Notes under the pieces: generated by a model
What the model saw: the letters and a program-made list of their open reading frames with translations, nothing else
What the model was told of the DNA's origin: nothing
The model's database searches: none
Position numbers and translations under genes: made by a program
Part shown: piece by piece, positions 21,549 through 32,996 of the stretch
How positions within the stretch are numbered: position 1 is the first letter of the stretch
Layout of the letters: every line of letters begins with the position of its first letter
Assembly (NCBI RefSeq): GCF_947242115.1
Contig: NC_074713.1
Span: 13,516,501-13,580,500, forward strand
Direction: 5' to 3'
Source of the DNA: Biomphalaria glabrata
Lineage: Eukaryota > Mollusca > Gastropoda > Planorbidae
DNA: 64,000 nucleotides

Positions 21549-23157
21549 TAGTCAAAGTTATTATCATGTATAATGATGTATTTTGATAAAAGATTATCAC
21601 TGGATATTCGTGGATTGTATTATTACATATGTGTTGTTATTATTATTATAATTTTACATATTCTTTGTGTATACTACAAAAGAAGTTATTTTCTCTTTTA
21701 CAAGAGATGTATGAACGTATAAATGTGCAAGTAGCCATCCTGACAATGCCTACAAGTGATATAATAATATTAACTCAATGTCACCAACGGCCATCCTAAA
21801 AAATACAATGTTGACAGTAACCCTCCAGTTACAGCTTGGTAACTTAGTAACCCTGGTAACTTGCTTAAGCCTGGTAACCTACAGCTTGGTAACGAACGTC
21901 CTAAAACCCTTTAGTTTGACTACCTTTTAGTCTGATAACCTACAGCCTGGTACCAACAACCATCTTTACGATGTGTGATGATAATAGAAATGATTACAAT
22001 TAAGAATAAAACTCCAATATTTAGTAATTTACTGAATATTTTCATACTAAAGGTTATCCCCAGTACGAGAGAAAAAAAGAAGAGCAAACGATTTAGCGAA
22101 ATGTGGTGGCGATATAAAGAAAACTAGATAATAGTACTAATTTTAAAAAAAACATAAAAGAGATTTTGACTGAAATCGACAAATTAAACTTGGTCAAGGG
22201 CGCTATGTGGAAACATTCCAGTTACCAATGAAATAATATAATAACATTGGTCTATCGCCGACGCTTATGGTAGGCACAGGGCTCTGTTCAGCATTGAATA
22301 TGGATGGACTATTTAGATGAGCAAGGAGAGACAGTCGATTTTCCCGCTAATTAATAGGAAGAACAGAACTTCTCTGGCTGGAGCTTGATTCAATCCGCCT
22401 AGAGTTATGGAAGAGATCCCCGGCAGTGGACAGGTCACCAAGGTGAGGAACAGTTGAGGTGCTCTGTGTGGGTGGTCAGGTCAGGAAGTTGTCTTGGAAA
22501 CAGTGGAAGGGTCGTTCTTGTAAATGAAAAATTTGGAAGACAATGTTTTGGGCCACAATGAAAACGGAGAAAGACACGTACCCTGACACTGTGGTAGCGG
22601 CCTAGAGGAAATGGAGAAGGCATAGGAGGCGTCAGTGAACATTGTAGGATAGTGAATACAGAGGCGGCGATAGTGCCAGCAGGCTAAATCTGAAGGTCAA
22701 CGTTGTCATCATGTCACCTGTAAATAAATAGACATCTTCTTCTAGATTTACAACCATAATACAAACTTTTCTGCTATAAATATGTATATGTGTGTGTGTG
22801 TGCGTATTTATATATGGTTTAGTTTTAAAATATATAGCATGCCTATACTTTTTTTTATATCTCACCCTACAGGTCAAGGCAAGACCCATTATGTATACCC
22901 TTTTAGAATCACTCATGAAATAATATCTATAGCATTTTGGAAAAAGAAAAAGCGAAAACCAAACTTTAAATATACTGTTTAGATTTTACAATTAGACATT
23001 CCTAACTTTCAGTTGAACAAATGTTTTAAAGTCTGATCAAATAAAAGTACATCAGTAGCAGGTCTGGTTTGTTCAATGTTTCAAGTTTACCTATTTAGTA
23101 TTTGACGTATACAGTTTTCTATCAATGATTATAATTGCATACCACACACTTTTTTTT

Positions 23158-23815
23158 AGGATTTAGCCTAAATCTAGACCTAGATCTAAAAGTAGCCTAT
23201 ATCTAGATCACAATAGACATAGTTCTAGATCTAAAAGTAGCCTTTATGATCTAGATCGCAGTGATTATAATTGCAAGCCACACAATTTTTTTTTTAGGAT
23301 TTAGCCTAAATCTAGACCTAGATCTAAAAGTAGCCTATATCTAGATCACAATAGACATAGTTCTAGATCTAAAAGTAGCCTATATCTAGATCGCAATGAT
23401 TATAATTGCAAGCTACACATTTTTTTTTTAGGATTTAGCCAAAATCTAGATCTAAAAGTTTTCTATCAATGATTATAATTGCAAGCCACACAATTTTTTT
23501 TAGGATTTAGCCTAAATCTAGACCTAAATCTAAAAGTAGCCTATATCTAGATCACAATAGACATAGTTCTAGATCTAAAAGTAGCCTATATCTAGATCGC
23601 AATGATTATAATTGCAAGCTACACATTTTTTTTTTTAGGATTTAGCCAAAATCTAGATCTAAAAGTTTTCTATCAATGATTATAATTGCAAGCCACACAA
23701 TTTTTTTTAGGATTTAGCCTAAATCTAGACCTAAATCTAAAAGTAGCCTATATCTAGATCACAATGATTATAATTGCAAGCCACACAATTTTTTTTTAGG
23801 ATTTAGCTCTTATGT
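23158..23815 (+). repeat. Compound TCTAGATC repeat module, Repeat A copy 1
   Basis: AGGATTTAGCC heads a unit that recurs at about 23158, 23298, 23432, 23503, 23637, 23709 and 23798. Each unit holds zero to two 39-bp AGATCTAAAAGTAGCCTATA units and ends ATTATAATTGCAAGCCACAC plus a T-run. This looks like an early, unexpanded form of the long array in copy 2. Confidence 0.9.
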
Positions 23816-23847
23816 GGTCGACGAGAAGAGAAATTTCTCATCCTGCT

Positions 23848-24096
23848 GCAGATATGTGTCTGCTAGAGATATACCTGCCACATACATGCATGGGGAAGTT
23901 GTGTCTGCTGGAGATATACCTGCCACACACATGCATGGGGAAGTTGTGTCTGCTGGAGATATACCTGCCACATACATGCATAGGGAAGTTGTGTCTGCAG
24001 GAGATATACCTGCCACATACATGCATGGGGAAGTTGTGTCTGCTGGAGATATACCTGCCACATACATGCATGGTGAAGTTGTGTCCGCTGCATATT
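23848..24096 (+). repeat. 45-bp minisatellite, Repeat A copy 1
   Basis: Five to six units of the same 45-bp sequence as at 1-738, bounded by GAAATTTCTCATCCTGCTGC upstream and GCACGGGGAAAA downstream. Shadow ORFs only. Confidence 0.96.
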
Positions 24097-24329
24097 TGCA
24101 CGGGGAAAAGGATCGCATCTGAATCCAGCCATGCGCTTTTAAGTTAGTTAATTTTTGGTCCTCAAAGATGAAGGAAGTATGATATTGTATTAAGCTTTGA
24201 AATAAATGTGTTTGTAAGACATAGGCCTATTCATATTTTGGACTTAAAAGTAATGGATTGTAACTTATTTTGAAAGCTATTGTTTATTTATTCATTATCA
24301 TTTTTATTATAGCTTTTATAGCCTTTATA

Positions 24330-24454
24330 GCTTTTAAAATATAGCGCTACTTTCATGCTTATAGCATGCTAAGGACGCTTGGTCCGATCTCATTTGTGGA
24401 CCAGTGGGGGGAGGAGGTATCTAGGAGTTGGTTTTTCGTGCTGCCTTTAGGCAC
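24330..24454 (-). mobile_element. Possible decayed SINE, second family
   Basis: TTTTCGTGCTGCCTTTAGGCA and the purine-rich GGGGGGAGGAGG stretch, read in reverse, resemble 61795-61965, where a B-box-like TTCGAATCC is still visible. Weak. Confidence 0.3.
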
Positions 24455-24612
24455 TCAGTAAACACAACTCATGTTCACGTCTGCAAGTGTCGTTTGATGA
24501 GTAGGCACACGACATGAGTGGGCATGTGGTCAGCTCTAGGTTGTCGTAATTCGTGGAAAGTTCTTTGTGATTGTCTACACCACACACACACACACTTACA
24601 CACACATACATA
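24455..24612 (+). repeat. Repeat C, copy 1 (uninterrupted), ending in (CA)n
   Basis: GTTCACGTCTGCAAGTGTCG...GGGCATGTGGTCAGCTCTAGG continues to GATTGTCTACACCACACACA. The same sequence at 46.2 kb is split by a 2-kb hAT element, and a third partial copy is at 59.7 kb. This copy shows the empty site. Confidence 0.85.
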
Positions 24613-25283
24613 CCCATTTTCTCCTCAGTGCATGGCATTTCAATGTATTTTAGCAACTGTGGTTATCTCCCTCTCTTAAACTTCGCAATTTTAGAACATA
24701 AACATAAAAAATATTTATCCTAAAAAGACAACACCTCCATTAGACAACTGGAGGAGGGGATAAAAAAAAACGCACAGAGAATTCTGCATCAACCTTCGCT
24801 AGACTACGACCAAGGTTATATCAACTCATTCTGTGGGTCTGGTAAAAAGTTTGTACACTTGATTTCTCCCACACCAAATCTCGAATTAAGTTGAAATTTT
24901 GCGATTATTTTTTAAATTTTACTTGACAACACAAGAATGAGTAAAAATATTATATTGATCAATTGGTCAATTAACTATTAGTAATACATAATTTTGTTTG
25001 GTATCTGGAACAAGGGAAAGAAATTGTAATTAACTGAAGTGGTGGAATAAGCTGAGTTAGTCCCCTTCGTAGGTTGACTTCCCAGTCCTGAAAAATAGGA
25101 CGAGACTAATGAAACTATATAACTATACAATCTTCCATGTTCATAAGCTGTCCACTAGCAGAGTGGTTACCGTGTTGGACTGAGTTGCCTGAGAAGGCTT
25201 AAGCCATGAGTGATTCAGGTCGTTCCTCTTTTTTTTTAAAAAAAAAAAACTTTAAAAATGCTCACATAATACTTTGGCAGTAA
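24613..25283. other. Spacer with a weak tRNA-like segment, no gene
   Basis: No gene is seen. At 25141-25233, TAGCAGAGTGGTTACCGTGT resembles a Pol III A box and GATTCAGGTCG is a poor B box, followed by a T-run. It could be the head of an old SINE; it does not fold clearly as a functional tRNA. Confidence 0.4.
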
Positions 25284-25640
25284 ACAAGAAAAGAAAGAAA
25301 GAAAGAGAGAAAAACAAAGAAAAAGATACACAAAGAAAGAGAAACTAAGTGAGATAGAACGATAAAGAGAGAGACAAAGAGAGAGAAATACAAAACGAAA
25401 GAAACAAAGAGAGAGAGAAAGAAAAGAAAAAGAAAAAAAGACAGAGAGAGAAACAAAAAGAGAGAGAGAAAAAAACAAGAAGCGACAGAAACAAAGAGAG
25501 ATAGAGACACTCAGAGAGAAAGAAACAAAGAGAAAGAGAGAGGCTGAGACGAGGAGATATAAATGGAGATAGAGAGATAGGATGCAGATTTGAGAGAAAG
25601 AAGAAAGAGGAGACAGAGAATGATAAAGAAAAGAACATTG
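25284..25640 (+). repeat. Long GA-rich purine tract
   Basis: About 350 bp of nearly pure purine on the plus strand, made of GAAA, GAGA and AAACAAAG motifs. Low-complexity ORFs arise on the minus strand. Such tracts can form triplex (H-DNA) structures. Confidence 0.95.
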
Positions 25641-25869
25641 GAACTAGACGGCTTTTTGCAAGTGACTAAAACACGACCAATATGTTGTCCTGATTCAAAA
25701 GCTGGAACAAACCACCTGGTTCTAAACATTGCTTTGTTCTTCATAATGAGCTTTGCCAGGAGACTATTGTAGGGCAAAATCAATTTAATTAGTTAAAGCT
25801 CATCGATTTAAGGATCGGTTTTGTCTTTAAACAACTAAGCAATACCTAACCAAATCAATAGTCCTATAT

Positions 25870-26360
25870 CTATATGGTAGGCGTCAGTAATTATTTTGTA
25901 GGCGTCAGTAAATTTGTTGTCGGGGTCAGTAACTATGTGTAAGGTGTATGTAACTAAAATATCTGTCCGGAATAATTAACAGTTAACGTTAGTAGCTATT
26001 AGATCGACGTCATTAACTTTTAGGTCTGCGTCAGAAATTATATGGTCGACGTCAGTAATTATGTGGTTGGTGTTAGTAGGTATGAGTTAATATTGTTTGT
26101 TTGTATTTATGTGGTCTGTGTAGGTAACTAAAATATGAGTTCGGAGTCATTGACTATGTTTTCGGCGTTAGTTACTAGGTGGTCAGCGTCAGTAACTATG
26201 AATAAGTAGTCAGGAGCGATGTCGATGGAGTTTTCACTAAGATGTATGCGTCAGTTACTATGGTGTCGGCGTCTTTTACTGTGTTGTCGGCGTCTGTAAC
26301 TAAGTGAAAGATGTTAATAGCTTTATGGTCGGCGTCAGTAATTATATTTTTGGCTTTAGT
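25870..26360 (+). repeat. Degenerate 21-bp minisatellite
   Basis: The GGCGTCAGTAACTATGTGGTC-like unit, often at 21-bp spacing, is well preserved at 25880-25935 and more diverged later. It produces a minus-strand shadow ORF with TDAD repeats. Confidence 0.8.
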
Positions 26361-26436
26361 AAATATGTAGTCTTGCTGTGATGTGAAGTCTACATGCAGT
26401 TCTCGAGGTGACCAGACATTGCCGAGAAACTGAGAC

Positions 26437-27053
26437 ATTTGGGGTAAGTACGTAGTAATAGAACTAGACTCTGGGCTGACAACGTAGTTATTGAACTAGA
26501 CTGTGCTAATGATGTATTGGTAGAACTAGACTCTGAGCTGACAACGTAGTGATTGAACTAGACTGTGCTAATGATGTATTGGTAGAACTAGACTCTGGGC
26601 TGACAACATAGTGATTGAACTAGACTGTGCTGATGATGTATTGGTAGAACTAGACTCTGGGCTGACAACGTAGTGATTGAACTAGACTGTGCAAATGATG
26701 TATTGGTAGAACTAGACTCTGGGCTGACAACGTAGTAATTGAACTAGACTGTGCTGATGAATAAGTGGTAGAACTAGACTCTGGGCTGACAACGTAGTTA
26801 TTGAACTAGACTGTGCTGATGATGTAGTGGTAGAACTAGACTCTGGGCTGACAACGTAGTGACTGAACTAGACTGTGCTGATAATTTAGTGGTCGGAATA
26901 GAGTGTGTTGGCAACGTAGTGATTGAACTAGACTGTGCTAATGATGTATTGGTAGAACTAGACTCTGGGCTGACAACGTAGTGATTGAACTAGACTGTGC
27001 TGATAATTTAGTGGTAGAACTAGATAGACTGTGTTGACAAGGTAGTGATTGAT
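26437..27053 (+). repeat. 62-bp minisatellite array, left part
   Basis: Units of 62 bp alternate GAACTAGACTGTGCTGATGA and GAACTAGACTCTGGGCTGAC. Starts at 26461, 26523, 26585 and 26647 are exactly 62 bp apart. Each unit is itself an old doubling of a roughly 31-bp motif. A hAT element interrupts the array. Confidence 0.95.
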
Positions 27054-27950
27054 TTAAAGTCCCGGGGTCGGCAACCTTCGACTCGCGAGCCACATGCGGC
27101 TCTTTGGACGTGTAGCTGCGGCTCTTTAGTTCCATACGCAAATATTATTTATTTTATCGAAACATTTTTTAAAATAGTTCTGAATCGTTTAACGAGGATT
27201 AGGTACCGATGAGATCTCTCAGCCACTTGTACTCGATTTTCACCACACCCCTCCCAAATTACACTCGTCGTCACTGTCGTCAGTCCGTCGGAAGTTCTCG
27301 GAGGAAGCTCTCGTTGGAAGCTCTCGAATGACACCGTCTTCGAATGTTTCTATGTAGGTTTTAATTCGCATTGACGCAAGACAAATTGACATCTTTACCT
27401 AGTGCTTTGACTGTGACGTATAGTTTGTTGTTTCAACTAAATGAGTAAGAAGCGAATTATCTTCAAAGTTATCAGCAATCTACAAGTAATGCTAACCTGC
27501 AAGCTTTGATGTACCACTAGAAATTGCACAAAAAGACAAACCATTTAAAGATGGTGAGTATGTCAAAGATTGCTTCCTACGTGCATCTGAAGAACTGTTT
27601 CGTGATTTCAAAATAAAACAGAAATCTTAAAAAAAAAGTCAAAGATTTGCCACTATCCGCTGAAACATAATAGCTAATACAGAATAGCTAAAATGTCTTC
27701 AAATGTAACATATTTAGAAGATATTCTACTTTCTTCTGTCTTATCACTTGCTAATTAAGACACGGCACAAGTTGCCAATTTGGTCAGGTAAATGTCTTCC
27801 CAAGGTCCAAAAGAAGATCTACTTGGATTGTTATTGCTCTCGAGACAAACTAGAAGGGAAGATAGAGCAAATGACATGCAAAAATACTTTGAAGACATTA
27901 AGATCAATTTAAATAAAATCGTTTAAATAGCAACTGATAGAGCCAGAAGT

Positions 27951-28241
27951 ATGACAGGAAAAAATAAAAGGGCAACTTGGATTTTTGGGAGCAAAATAAA
28001 CCACCAAATTTGTACGTTCTCTCTGACTACTACACTAAGAAGCGCTTTTCCTGTCGAAATAGTTGAGGGCATGAATTTGGTAATCAAGATTGTTAATAAC
28101 ACTTTGTCAAAAGCACTTTGCCATCGTCAGTTTAAAGAATTCGTAAACGAAATGGAGACTCAGTATTCCGACCTCCTTCTTCCCAATAAAAAGCTAGGAC
28201 TTTCCAATGGTAAGGCGATGAACGTGTTGCTTAGTGCTTGA
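27951..28241 (+). pseudogene. hAT transposase fragment, catalytic core region
   Basis: MTGKNKR, then NLVIKIVNNTLSKALCHRQF and KEFVNEMETQYSDLL, match the core of hAT transposases of the GTF2IRD2/ZBED5 type (MTGKHNG...VVKIVNFIRSRALNHRQFKEFL). The flanks are broken by stops and frameshifts. It does not encode a working enzyme. Confidence 0.85.
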
Positions 28242-28791
28242 AGGAAATAAAGACATTCCTAAATGAAAAAAGCAATTAATGACCCTGAATTAGAGAACGT
28301 CAAACTGTTGCAAAAACTTTACTTTATGGTTGATATAACAGAGAAATTAAATGAGCTGAATCTAAAACTGCAAGGAAAGGAAAACCCATCCTATGTCACC
28401 CCTATGCTTTTCTAGAAGAATTGGTTTGTTTTGAAGAAAAATTAATTCTTTTTGCAGTGATATTCAGAGCGGTAATTTACTTCATTTTCAATGTCTAAAT
28501 CATTATCGCGATAAAATCAGTGCAACGTTTGACAAGAATTTCTTCAGCACAGTAATAAAAAAAATAGAATCAACATTAAGACATTAAGAATTGATACTAG
28601 ATCTCTAGAAATGCAATTGATCGATTTAAAAACGTAAGCTTTGTGGGGTGGAACATGTACAGAGTTGAAAAGCAAGTTGGAAGTGTTGGCGGTCTAGAAA
28701 TGTATGTAACACAACAAAAGTGGACAGTTTTAAAAGAAATGCCGCGAGTTGATTCAGCGCATGGAATAATCTTCCAGATTGCTACTGTGGG

Positions 28792-29016
28792 GTGAAGAAG
28801 TTAGCATTTGGAATCCTGACTATCTTTGAATCGACATATTCGTGCGAGCAAGCGATCTCCTACATGAATATAATGAAAAGTAAAGTAAGATGCCAACTAG
28901 CAAATGAAAATTTAGAACCGTGTTTGAAACTAAAAACAAGTTATGAGCCCAATGTATTTAAACTGTCTAAAACAATGCAAAGCCAACGCTTTGTTTGCTT
29001 AGTTGTTTGTTATTGA
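28792..29016 (+). pseudogene. hAT transposase C-terminal dimerisation domain fragment
   Basis: KLAFGILTIFESTYSCEQAI, then SYMNIMKSKVRCQLANENLE, is the hAT family dimerisation motif (STYSCEQAFS..KSK.R..L..E.L). It lies in the expected place near the right end. The preceding region is out of frame. Confidence 0.88.
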
Positions 29017-29282
29017 AGTACAAGTTAGTGTTGTAAAAAAATGTTTAACGGCTATAGTTGTTACCGAAATAAAAAATAATTATATACTAATGTCATATAT
29101 TATCTAATTTGTTGTGAAAAACACTACTTATATATGAATTGGTTTTTTTTTTTCATTAACAAATTAATTGTGTGAGTACTATATATAATTGGCAAGAAAA
29201 AACATTGTGGCTCTTTAAAAAGTTAGAAATTTTGTAAATTGTTATTTTTGGCTATTCCGACTCAAAAGGTTGCCGACCCCTG

Positions 29283-29350
29283 AACTAGACTGTGCTGATA
29301 ATGTAGTGGTAGAACTAGACTGTGTTTACAACGTTGTGGTAAAACTAGAA
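29283..29350 (+). repeat. 62-bp minisatellite, right part
   Basis: GAACTAGACTGTGCTGATAA resumes directly after the hAT element and fades after about one diverged unit. Confidence 0.85.
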
Positions 29351-29500
29351 AGAGAACTTAAAAGCTGACAGTCACTTTTCTGTGTTTGTTGTGATCATTT
29401 ACACACCAACCTTTTTATCAAATAAAATTATGTCATCTTACATTGCTGCCTTCCTTAAGTTTCCACCCTTAACTTAACTACACTATGTTTTCCATTTCAG

Positions 29501-29673
29501 ATTGTACCCTGTGTACTGAAGTAGAACAGTGTATTGAAGTAGAACTGTGTACTGAAGTAGAACTGTGTACTGAAGTAGAACTTACTGAAGTAGAACTGCT
29601 CACTCAACAATGAAGGCTGTTCTTATAACCTTCGTGACTTTACTGTGTATCTCTACAATGATGCTTCCAAACG
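29501..29673 (+). CDS. Putative exon encoding a signal-peptide N-terminus
   Basis: A splice-acceptor-like TTTTCCATTTCAG ends at 29500. The ATG at 29610 opens MKAVLITFVTLLCISTMMLP, which has a lysine, a hydrophobic core and small residues, like a secretory signal peptide. A donor-like AAACG/GTACGA follows at 29673-29674; without splicing the frame stops at 29694. The 5' untranslated part holds five copies of an 18-bp TGTACTGAAGTAGAACTG-like repeat (29511-29600). Mollusc secreted proteins often have such a short signal-peptide exon, but no downstream exon was identified, so the product is unknown. This is the best host-gene hint in the window. Confidence 0.4.
29511..29600 (+). repeat. 18-bp tandem repeat in a putative 5' leader
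   Basis: Five near-identical units of TGTACTGAAGTAGAACTG, the fourth shortened, ending 10 bp before the candidate ATG. Confidence 0.9.
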
Positions 29674-30623
29674 GTACGACGTTCACACATCTCTGAGTTT
29701 TTATTTTTATTTTATAGGAATAAAACATAATTCCATCATATTTACTTTACGAGCGACTAACTGTCTTTAGCCTTAGTTTTTTACAGTGTCTTTTTCTCAG
29801 GTTATTCCATAATCCGGGTACGCTATTCTGCCTCATCATGAACTCAGGTGGAAATGATCGCTACAGGAAAAGATTAGGCGGATCCCACTTTCCCGGAAGG
29901 ACTGTACCACGGATTTCAAAACAATTATGAAAAAATTACTCCAACTTTGAACACGGATTTTCCCCCTGCCACCCGATCTATATGCAAAATAGAAACAAAA
30001 ACTGAATACGTCGTAAAACTTTCTGGATGCTGATTAGCCAAAATAGCTGTAAAGCAGATGAACTGGCTCAATATGAGCTAAGTCAGAGTACCAAACATAC
30101 TTCTCACATACAATGGTCTCGTTTTCATTTTTTATGACAGACAGTAAATTTACTGTAGCCTACGAAGGCCTACCAATTCTTTTTATACTGTAATGCAACA
30201 TATAACTGTACTGTATAGCTCTTTTCAAAATTACTGAACACTTAAGAATCTGTTTTAAAAGAAAATTGCTATTAAGGGCTTAAAGTGTTAGGCGATAGCC
30301 TGCGATACAGTTCTATGTTCATACCCCAAAATTGTCTACGTTTATGAAATTAAATGTTGCTGAAATTTGACTTTCGCGAGCGTCTTAGCGGTCGCCCCAC
30401 TTGCCACCCCCTAAAGACGCTATTTTTTGTATGTTACCAAGGTTACAATGAGGAAAGGAAGCGATTGGATTTTTGGTGGCGTTGAATGATGATACCATGT
30501 GCTGGTGTGTCTCAATGGACCTCATTAACCAATCGTAAACAAATTACATTTAGCCACGTGATAAAACATCGAAAAAAACGTCGCACGTGACAGCGTTTAT
30601 GGACTACGTAATTTGTATAGCAT
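29674..30623. other. Spacer or intron, no recognised exon
   Basis: No convincing exon downstream of the signal-peptide start. Near 30385-30440 a GCGGTCGCCCC...AAAGACGCTATT motif is a diverged Repeat B end. Confidence 0.5.
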
Positions 30624-30852
30624 AAGATGTGCAGGGGCGTAACTAGGGATTTGGGGGCCCGGGGGGATTGACCTCTTTGGGGGCCCCTTACATTTTGACA
30701 TTCGACATATGACATGGGATAATGTACGCAAAAATATATACGCCCCAAATCCAATTGGTTCAGTATATCAGTAAACTTAACAAAAAGTAATCAAGACTCT
30801 TTTAATGAATAATACCTTTATTTATTAGTTAAATAATGCACAAGTGACAAAT

Positions 30853-31560
30853 CTAAATTGATATCGCTTCACGTCGTGCATTCTGTGCAGCAAAGACATC
30901 TATAACATCAACTATATCGATACTTTCTAGTATTTGTGACTTCACTGACATTAAAGCCATGATAAGCCTTTCTTGTGTCATTGTGCTCCTGAGATAGTTT
31001 TTGATGAACTTGAGCTTTGAGAATGATCTCTCACATGACGTAATGGAAGTGGCCTGAGTTAGCAGTATTCGGAGGAGGTTGCAAAGTTTGAGCACACGTA
31101 ATTACCATATGAAGCCTGTTTCCTCAATATGTCTATTGGTGGTTGTATTACTGGTTTGTTGATGAAAAGTGCTCGTGCATCAATCACATCATTGAAAAAG
31201 CGATTTGCCATTTATTTCATCATACAAACAGGAAAAGTAGCACAGTTTGTCATAAGCGTGTCTTCATCTAACAGGTGTCTTGGTTCAAGAAGAAACCCAA
31301 AGGTATCCATTTTCTTTCCAACCTTTGAAATCTGCTCTTCATCTCCATATGAAATCTGTTCAGCACTTCTGTCGCAACACGTTTGAATTGCAGTTCTATT
31401 GACAGTCCTACATGATAACTCAACATCCCATCAAGTCTTTTCTTTCTTCTGGTTGTTTTGATTACAGGGAATCCATAGTATTCACTACCTTCTTTTGCTT
31501 TTTCGATGGATTGTTTTTTTTGTCAGTTTCTCATCATTTTGCAGAAAGCATGAAAGGCTA
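30853..31560 (-). pseudogene. hAT transposase C-terminal part (zf-MYM1-like)
   Basis: The 3' end reads TSCERSFSKLKFIKNYLRST then MTQERLIMALMSV, the hAT dimerisation motif in the form found in zinc finger MYM-type-1-like transposases. Further upstream on the minus strand FGFLLEPRHLLDEDTLMTNC can be read with frame breaks. The N-terminal part is missing. The element is dead. Confidence 0.85.
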
Positions 31561-31765
31561 CTAATTTCTTTAGCAGCTTCCCGTATATACTTTGTAGTTT
31601 CTTCTGAACTAAATTAATTGTGCGCAAGAGCTTTGACCAGAATTCAGTTTCTCATCATTTTGCAGAAAGCATGAAAGGCTACTAATTTCTTTAGCAGCTT
31701 CCCGTATATACTTTGTAGTTTCTTCTGAACTAAATTAATTGTGCGCAAGAGCTTTGACCAGAATT
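31524..31765. repeat. 121-bp tandem duplication
   Basis: CAGTTTCTCATCATTTTGCA starts at 31524 and again at 31645, and the sequence repeats through AGAGCTTTGACCAGAATTC almost without change. It is a recent local duplication within the decayed transposase region. Confidence 0.95.
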
Positions 31766-31809
31766 CCAGATAGGCAAAACATTCTTAATTTTCCACTGCA
31801 TGAAGAAGA

Positions 31810-32995
31810 TTCTGTGCTAATATTACATGGTATTACGTCATTGTTGGTTGTTTATGTTTTGTGCGCAAGAAAAAGGATTCAGAGAATACAAAAGTGGGAA
31901 AGATCCATATCTCGTTATGCTCGAGTATAGAAATACTCCGATAAGTGGACTGCCGTATTCACTATCACAACTGCTGACAAGTAGAAGACTCAGGGAATCA
32001 TTCCAACTGATCCAAAACTATTGAAACCATCGGTAGCTGAAAATGCAGAGACATTACTCAACGAACGACAGATGAAAAGCAAAGTGAAATACAATGCAAA
32101 AGCAAGACTACCTAAAGATTATTCTGTCGGAGAATTCGTCTAGGTTAAACATGGCAGAAAGCAGTTGTCATAAAAAAAACATTCAGCACCCAGATCTTAC
32201 ATCATAAAGACAAACAGAAAAACATACAGAAGAAATCAACGCTTTTTGAATAAGAGTTTCGATGAAGACATTTCTGGGTACTATGATACCGATGAAGACA
32301 ATGAACTGCAAACTGTTGAAACAAACGAAACAGACAGTTATAGACCAACGTCTAGAGAACTTGTTGTGCCAGTCAAGACAACCAGAAGTGGACGAATTGT
32401 TAAAGTTCCTAGTAGACAGGGCCGGCCTTACGCCACTGCAGCCTATGCGGTGGCAGTGGGCCCCGCGCTTTCATAGGACTACCCGCGCTAATTCTAAGTG
32501 TACATTATTAAATTAAACCACTATAATGTATATAAAATAACAGGGTTTTCGCGACCTCCTGATTTTCCAAGGCCTCCAGGAAATCTCATGAAAAGGCAAA
32601 ATATACGATGAAGTCCTGAACATTTTTTGAATTTATTCAAATCTCCTGAAGAATAGACGAAATTCACATTTTGGGGTGCCTATAAATAAAAAGTGGCATT
32701 GCGAGCTTTCATTTGATAAAAATTTATTGCAAAGACGAAAGTAGGCCTATTTTCTAATTCAAAAAAAAATAATTTTGACATTATGCTCATCCCTACCCAG
32801 ACTAGGCCCCGCGCGATCCGTTTCGCATAGGGCCCCGCAAATGCTAGGGCGGCCCTGCTAGTAGATATCACTTTTAAGAACTTTAAAAGGAAGGGTGTGA
32901 TAATAACTTCAAAAGGAATGATGTGCTAATATTATATGATATTACGTCATTGTTTTTTGTTTATGTTTTGTGCGAAAGCAAAAGGATTAGATGGA
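31810..32995 (+). mobile_element. LTR-retroelement fossil with integrase-end remnant
   Basis: The stretch GTGCTAATATTA.ATG.TATTACGTCATTG...GTTTATGTTTTGTGCG occurs near both ends (31815-31880 and 32920-32990), fitting LTR remnants. Between them are remnants typical of the end of a Ty3/gypsy-like integrase (LEYRNTPISGLPYS, SRRLRE, and TTRSGRIVKVPSR). It is broken, with several breaks and most of the element absent, and is disrupted by a MITE. An old copy. Confidence 0.6.
32417..32857. mobile_element. Short hAT MITE nested in the LTR fossil
   Basis: 441 bp with inverted ends CAGGGCCGGCCTTA and TAGGGCGGCCCTG, flanked by an exact 8-bp duplication CTAGTAGA (32409-32416 and 32858-32865). Both ends carry the GGCCCCGCGC motif internally. 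No coding capacity. Confidence 0.94.
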
Positions 32996-32996
32996 A

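Larger units (their letters stand above)
21549..24250 (+). repeat. Repeat A, copy 1, right part
   Basis: Collinear with 36271-38160 and 40545-40672 of copy 2 and 54784-55900 of copy 3. It includes a zone of short CTGGTAACCTACAGC repeats (21840-21950), a CCCAGTACGAGAGAAAAAAAG stretch split into conserved short blocks, a GT microsatellite near 22785, the TCTAGATC module and the 45-bp module. ORFs are short and not conserved between copies, so it is treated as non-coding. Confidence 0.9.
27062..29282 (+). mobile_element. Decayed autonomous hAT transposon (GTF2IRD2/ZBED-like family)
   Basis: The ends CCGGGGTCGGCAACCTT and AAGGTTGCCGACCCCTG are the classic hAT terminal inverted repeat (CAGGGGTCGGCAACC), followed by GCGAGCCACATGCGGCTCTT. 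It sits within the 62-bp array; the right flank AACTAGAC matches the array, but a clean 8-bp duplication is not visible on the left. Transposase remnants occur throughout (for example KPFKDGEYVKDCFLRASEEL at about 27540-27600). Confidence 0.92.

Noticed and set aside
25141-25233. tRNA gene
   Set aside because: An A-box-like segment is present but the B box is poor and I could not pair a convincing cloverleaf; at most an old SINE head.
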